A stretch of 64,000 nt of DNA from positions 576,504,610 to 576,568,609 of the forward strand of contig CM054057.1 of NCBI GenBank assembly GCA_028641055.1, read 5' to 3'. The position numbers and the translations under genes are program-made. Positions 60,501 to 64,000 of this stretch are shown in pieces. The DNA comes from Alopecurus myosuroides (Eukaryota; Streptophyta; Magnoliopsida; Poales; Poaceae). Below the pieces are notes generated by a model, which ran no database searches, had not been told where the DNA came from, and was given only the letters and a program-made list of their open reading frames with translations. How positions within the stretch are numbered: position 1 is the stretch's first letter; the number at the start of each line of letters is the position of its first letter.

Positions 60501-62086
60501 ATGTGGTTGCAGATGCTCTTAGTCGAGAGCCGGCCTCTCTAAATGCTATGATTTTAGTAAGGCAACCCGAGTTGTGGAAAGAGCTGGACCAGCTTGGTAT
60601 TGAAGTGGTCAGCTATGGCATATTGGACGCCATAGAACTTAAACCAACCCTGGTTGACCAAATCAAAGAGGCGCAGAAAGGCCAGAAAAGTATTGATGGG
60701 ATTAAAGCCCGCATGGAGAAGGAAAAGGTTGCTGGGTTTACCATCGATGCTGATGGAGGATTATGGTATGAAGGCCGTATTTGTGTTCCCTCTGAATCTG
60801 ATCTCAAGCAGACCATCATGGTCGAAGCTCATGAGACCATGTATTCTATCCATCCTGGAGGAACAAAGATGTATCAAGACCTGAAAGAGAGATTCTGGTG
60901 GCATGGAATGAAGCGAGAGATTGCTTCATTCGTAGCCAAGTGCCATGTCTGCCAGCAAGTAAAAGCCGGACACCAGCGTCCCGCTGGATTGCTCCAACCA
61001 TTGCAAGTGCCTGTTTGGAAATGGGATGAAGTGGGAATGGACTTCATCACTGGACTTCTAGGTCCAGCCGAGGAAATGATTCTATATGGGTTGTAGTGGA
61101 CAGGCTCACAAAAGTTGCTCACTTTATTCCTGTCGGACAACCTATCGTGGAGATCAGCTTGCGGATCTTTACATTTCTCGGATTGTCAGCCTACACGGAG
61201 TCCCAAGCAGGATTGTATCTGATCGAGGTACACAGTTCACATCTAGATTTTGGAAGAAGTTGCACGAGAGTTTGGGAACCAAACTAGCTTTTAGCACAGC
61301 ATATCACCCGCAGACTGATGGACAAACAGAGCGTGTGAACCAAATTCTGGAGGACATGCTCCGTGCTTGTGTGTTGTCCTATGGAATTAAATGGGAAGAC
61401 TGTCTGCCCTTCGCAGAGTTTTCTTACAACAACAGTTATCAGTCTAGCTTGCAAATGGCCCCTTTTGAAGCTGTATGGACGTAAATGCCGTACACCTTTA
61501 AATTGGACTGAGACTGGAGACAGTCAGGTTTTTGGTGTGGACACTTTGAAGGCTGCAGAGGAGCAGGTCCAACTTATTCGGGAACGTTTAAAGACAGCTC
61601 AATCTCGTCAGAGAGTTATGCTGATACGAAGCGTCGTGATGTCTCTTTCAGCATTGGAGATTTCGTGTACCTTCGTGTTACGCCACTCAAAGGGATGCAG
61701 CGTTTCCATGTCAAAGGAAAGCTGGCCCCAGGTATATTGGCCCTTTTAAGATCTTGGCACGTCGTGGCGAAGTTTCTTATCAGTTAGAATTACCTGAGGA
61801 GCTCTCTGCTTTTCACAATGTTTTCCATGTGTCATTGCTCCGGAAATGTCTGCAAGTACCGGAGAAAGATCTCTCGTATCAAGACGTGGATTTCAGGACC
61901 ATTGACATAATGATGATTTGACTTATCGTGATAGACCCTGCGGGTTCTCGAGGAAATTGTGCGTGCTACCAGAGGCGGGCTATAAAATTCCTTAAGATTC
62001 AGTGGACCAATCACTCTGAGGAAGAGGCTACCTGGGAGCGTGAGGATGATATCAGGAAGGAGTTCCCTGATTTTCTTAAAGCCTAG
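57584..62086 (+). pseudogene. Tekay gag-pol polyprotein, copy 2, many single-base deletions
   Basis: The same gene order as copy 1, starting at ATG 57584 and ending at TAG 62084-62086. I count about 18 frame-breaking differences, nearly all one-base deletions in short runs (for example near 57906, 58388, 58698, 59086, 59415, 59690, 60000, 61059, 61133 and 61936). Substitutions are very few (near 58806, 60217 and 60621). Where copy 1 is broken (51640, 53004) copy 2 keeps the frame, including the end of the chromodomain-like region. It is not translatable as written. The pattern is more like uncorrected long-read consensus than ageing. Confidence 0.8.
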
Positions 62087-62128
62087 ACCCGCGAATCTCG
62101 GGACGAGATTCTTTTAAGGGGGGAGATT

Positions 62129-64000
62129 TGTCACATCCCTGTTTTTAAGCACTTGTATAATAGTATTTTAGCATGTCTCTTAAGACCTTTGTAATGAAAT
62201 TAAGTGGACAACATGTTGTGTACTGATGTTTATCTATGCAATATTAGTGGTGTGTTTCTTTTCACTCACTTGAGGAGTTTTTCTCCTAAGAAACACATTG
62301 CTTTATTATTGTTTTCCACTAAGGTTCTTATGAGATTATTTTTTTTCAAGACTTGAGGTGACCTTTGTTTCAACTTGAAAATGTGTTATTAATGTTTAGG
62401 AATCATCTTGAACTGAAATAAAAATTAATTGGAAAAGATTCCATTAGCTTTTCCAATATAATTTTTGCCTGAAAAACAGCCAAGTAGCTGTTTTCAACCC
62501 TTGTTTTCCACCACAAGGATTATCCAATTAGGGATTTTCTTTGATCAAAACTACTCTCTGATATGAGTACAACAAAACTACACTCTTGGAAAAACCTACA
62601 AAGAAAATTAACACACAATGCCAAGATGGTTTTTGAGTCATCTTGATAAGACAGAAATTTGAGCATTTTAAAAACAGAGAATGTACCTACTTTGCCATTT
62701 ATTTTCAGAGCCATAAACCCATCATTTTTCAAATCAAATGGTTGGATCTGAAACTTGGATTGTTGTTCTTTGTTGAGCTTTTTAGATCACTCATTTTAGA
62801 GCTGGTTTGCTTGGTGAAAACAAACCCAACTTTTGCTATCTCTGTCTGTTTTTCCAGCACTTAGAAAAATTCAGAAAACTGTCTAACTGAATTTTTCTGA
62901 CAGATCAGTGAATACACTTTTGGACTTAATGTTTTTAGCTTTTGTGCGCTGATCCAAGCCTTGCCACTTTGCCAATTCGAAAACAATGTTATTAAGCTTC
63001 TAGATGGTGACATTGGATCCCATGTTGGCTGACCAGGATGAGAGAAACATGAGGTGGCATTTGACTATTATGTGAGGTCATTAGAGTGGTTGAAATAGTG
63101 TGATTCTTTCCCTTTTACCCATACCTTGGCCCTTGCTGTGGCCTAGCTCATCAAAATGTACTGCTTGACCCCTAGGAGCCAATTGGAAACCGTGGCCATC
63201 TGTGGAGAACCCCCAAGGGGCAAGGGCATGCCCATGCCATGCCAACCCGAGCACCTCCCCCTTTGACTCGTGGCTACAAAGCAATCCAGGCCAAGCCCTC
63301 TCGCCAGCACACTCCACTCATCCCTCCCACTACCCCATCGAGCATCGCTTGCTCGTTCGCTCTGTGCGAGCGAGGCGAGCCGCGCCATTTTCGGGACCGG
63401 ACAGATCGGGCACGAGGTGCCGCGGCAACCACTGCCTCTCCCACCCCCTTTTCCCTCCATTGCAACCCCCTGGAGCTGGCCAGCCTCCCTGACATCCTCT
63501 TGCCCCCTCTCGCTTGCAGGTTCCTCGCCGCCGTCCCCGGAACCGCCGCAGAGCACCGTCGAGCCGCCGCCGTGTCCCTGCCTCCTCGCCACCCGTGCCC
63601 GCGCCAAGGAGTTGCCCAGGCCACCCTCTCCCACACCCGCACCGTCCGCTTGCTTCTCGCGAGCCCGAGGTGAGCGAAATCCGTGCCGGTGAGGTGTTCG
63701 TCCGCGAGTCGAGAGAGAGAGAGAGAGGAGAGAGCGCGGGGAGGAAGAACGCGCAGGGACCGTCGATCTGCGGATCAACGGCCCCCCTTTAAACGCTGCG
63801 TTTCGCGCGCGCGCGCGCGCAGGCGGGCTGCGCTGTGCGTTTGCTGGGCCGCGCGCTGCCAGATCTGGCCCAGTTAGCTCGTTTCTGTTAAGAGTCCAGT
63901 AATTTTTTTTTCTGGCAGAATAACTAGATCCTAGCTTTAGGCTTAGAAAAGGTAGCATATTAATTTATTTTACCTTGCTAATTTTTGTACTACTAGCCTT
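62129..64000 (+). repeat. Tekay LTR3, truncated by the window end
   Basis: Starts TGTCACATCCCTG and matches the first 1.9 kb of LTR1 and LTR2, including the GC-rich zone. At several single-base differences between LTR1 and LTR2 it carries the LTR1 state. Its end and the 3' target-site duplication lie outside the window. Confidence 0.85.

Larger units (their letters stand above)
41790..64000 (+). mobile_element. Tekay-type chromovirus, LTR-internal-LTR-internal-LTR
   Basis: Ty3-type element with 5.2 kb LTRs: LTR1 41790-46966, internal 46967-53106, LTR2 53107-56011 (with a 13-N gap), internal copy 2 56012-62128, LTR3 62129 to the window end. The primer site TGGTATCAGAGCC (46971, 56016) is tRNA-iMet type. 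Domain order gag, protease, reverse transcriptase, RNase H, integrase, then a chromodomain-like C-terminus, places it among chromoviruses, by eye the Tekay/Del group. The second half may be a duplicate produced by assembly. Confidence 0.85.

Noticed and set aside
1..64000. tRNA, rRNA, CRISPR, satellite arrays or host genes
   Set aside because: None seen. The only tRNA-like matches are 18-base primer sites, and tandem repeats are limited to the CACTA minisatellite and short microsatellites.

Overview
This window is an intergenic stretch of a large, repeat-rich grass genome, most likely a Triticeae species (wheat, barley, rye, Aegilops). That inference rests on the LTR families: Athila-like elements with TGAT...ATCA ends and a tRNA-Asp primer site, very long-LTR Tekay-type chromoviruses, and a CACTA transposon with GTGGCGCAC-type subterminal repeats. 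I find no host gene, tRNA, rRNA or CRISPR array. Every long open frame belongs to a mobile element or lies by chance inside an LTR. Single-letter family names (C, D, E, F, G) are working labels of mine, not database names.

The layout is a nested stack that resolves to the base through target-site duplications (TSDs). The ground level is an old Copia-like element 'F': 5' LTR in two pieces (4849-5945 and 25886-26711), tRNA-iMet-type primer site at 26713, leader, gag start at 32873, gag continuing at 41032-41789. Four things interrupt it. (1) D, a minus-strand Athila-like gag-protease element, 5946-25885, TSD TGGGG. It carries an inverted LTR of its own family in its 3' LTR (with an LTR C inside that), a solo LTR (11834-13243, TSD CCATG) and a complete plus-strand element C1 (14625-21968, TSD GTATT). 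(2) A CACTA transposon, 27010-31813, holding a solo LTR (28117-29741, TSD TGCAC). (3) C2, a plus-strand element 32917-41026, TSD GGGAT, inserted in the Copia gag, with a solo long LTR G (33031-36631, TSD AACCT) in its 5' LTR. (4) A Tekay chromovirus from 41790, again in the Copia gag, with 5.2 kb LTRs.

Two large duplications overlay this. Bases 1-3230 repeat 5828-9061 almost exactly, which reads as a tandem duplication of the unit 3231-9061. From 41790 to the end the Tekay element reads LTR-internal-LTR-internal-LTR. The second internal copy differs mainly by single-base deletions, and a 13-N gap sits in the middle LTR, so part of this arrangement may be an assembly product.

Coding content is limited to retroelement genes. 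D carries a broken Athila-like gag and protease but no reverse transcriptase or integrase. C1 carries one intact 446-481 codon frame of unknown function in place of gag-pol. Copia F has a split gag. Tekay has a coiled-coil ORF upstream of gag and a gag-pol with three small frame breaks. The observations I rate highest are an LTR whose U5 appears to have swallowed a primer-binding site (C2, explained by a duplicated primer site seen in D), a palindrome conserved by compensatory change in three long LTR types, the unknown ORF of C1, and the extra ORF of Tekay with a splice-acceptor-like site in front of both it and gag.
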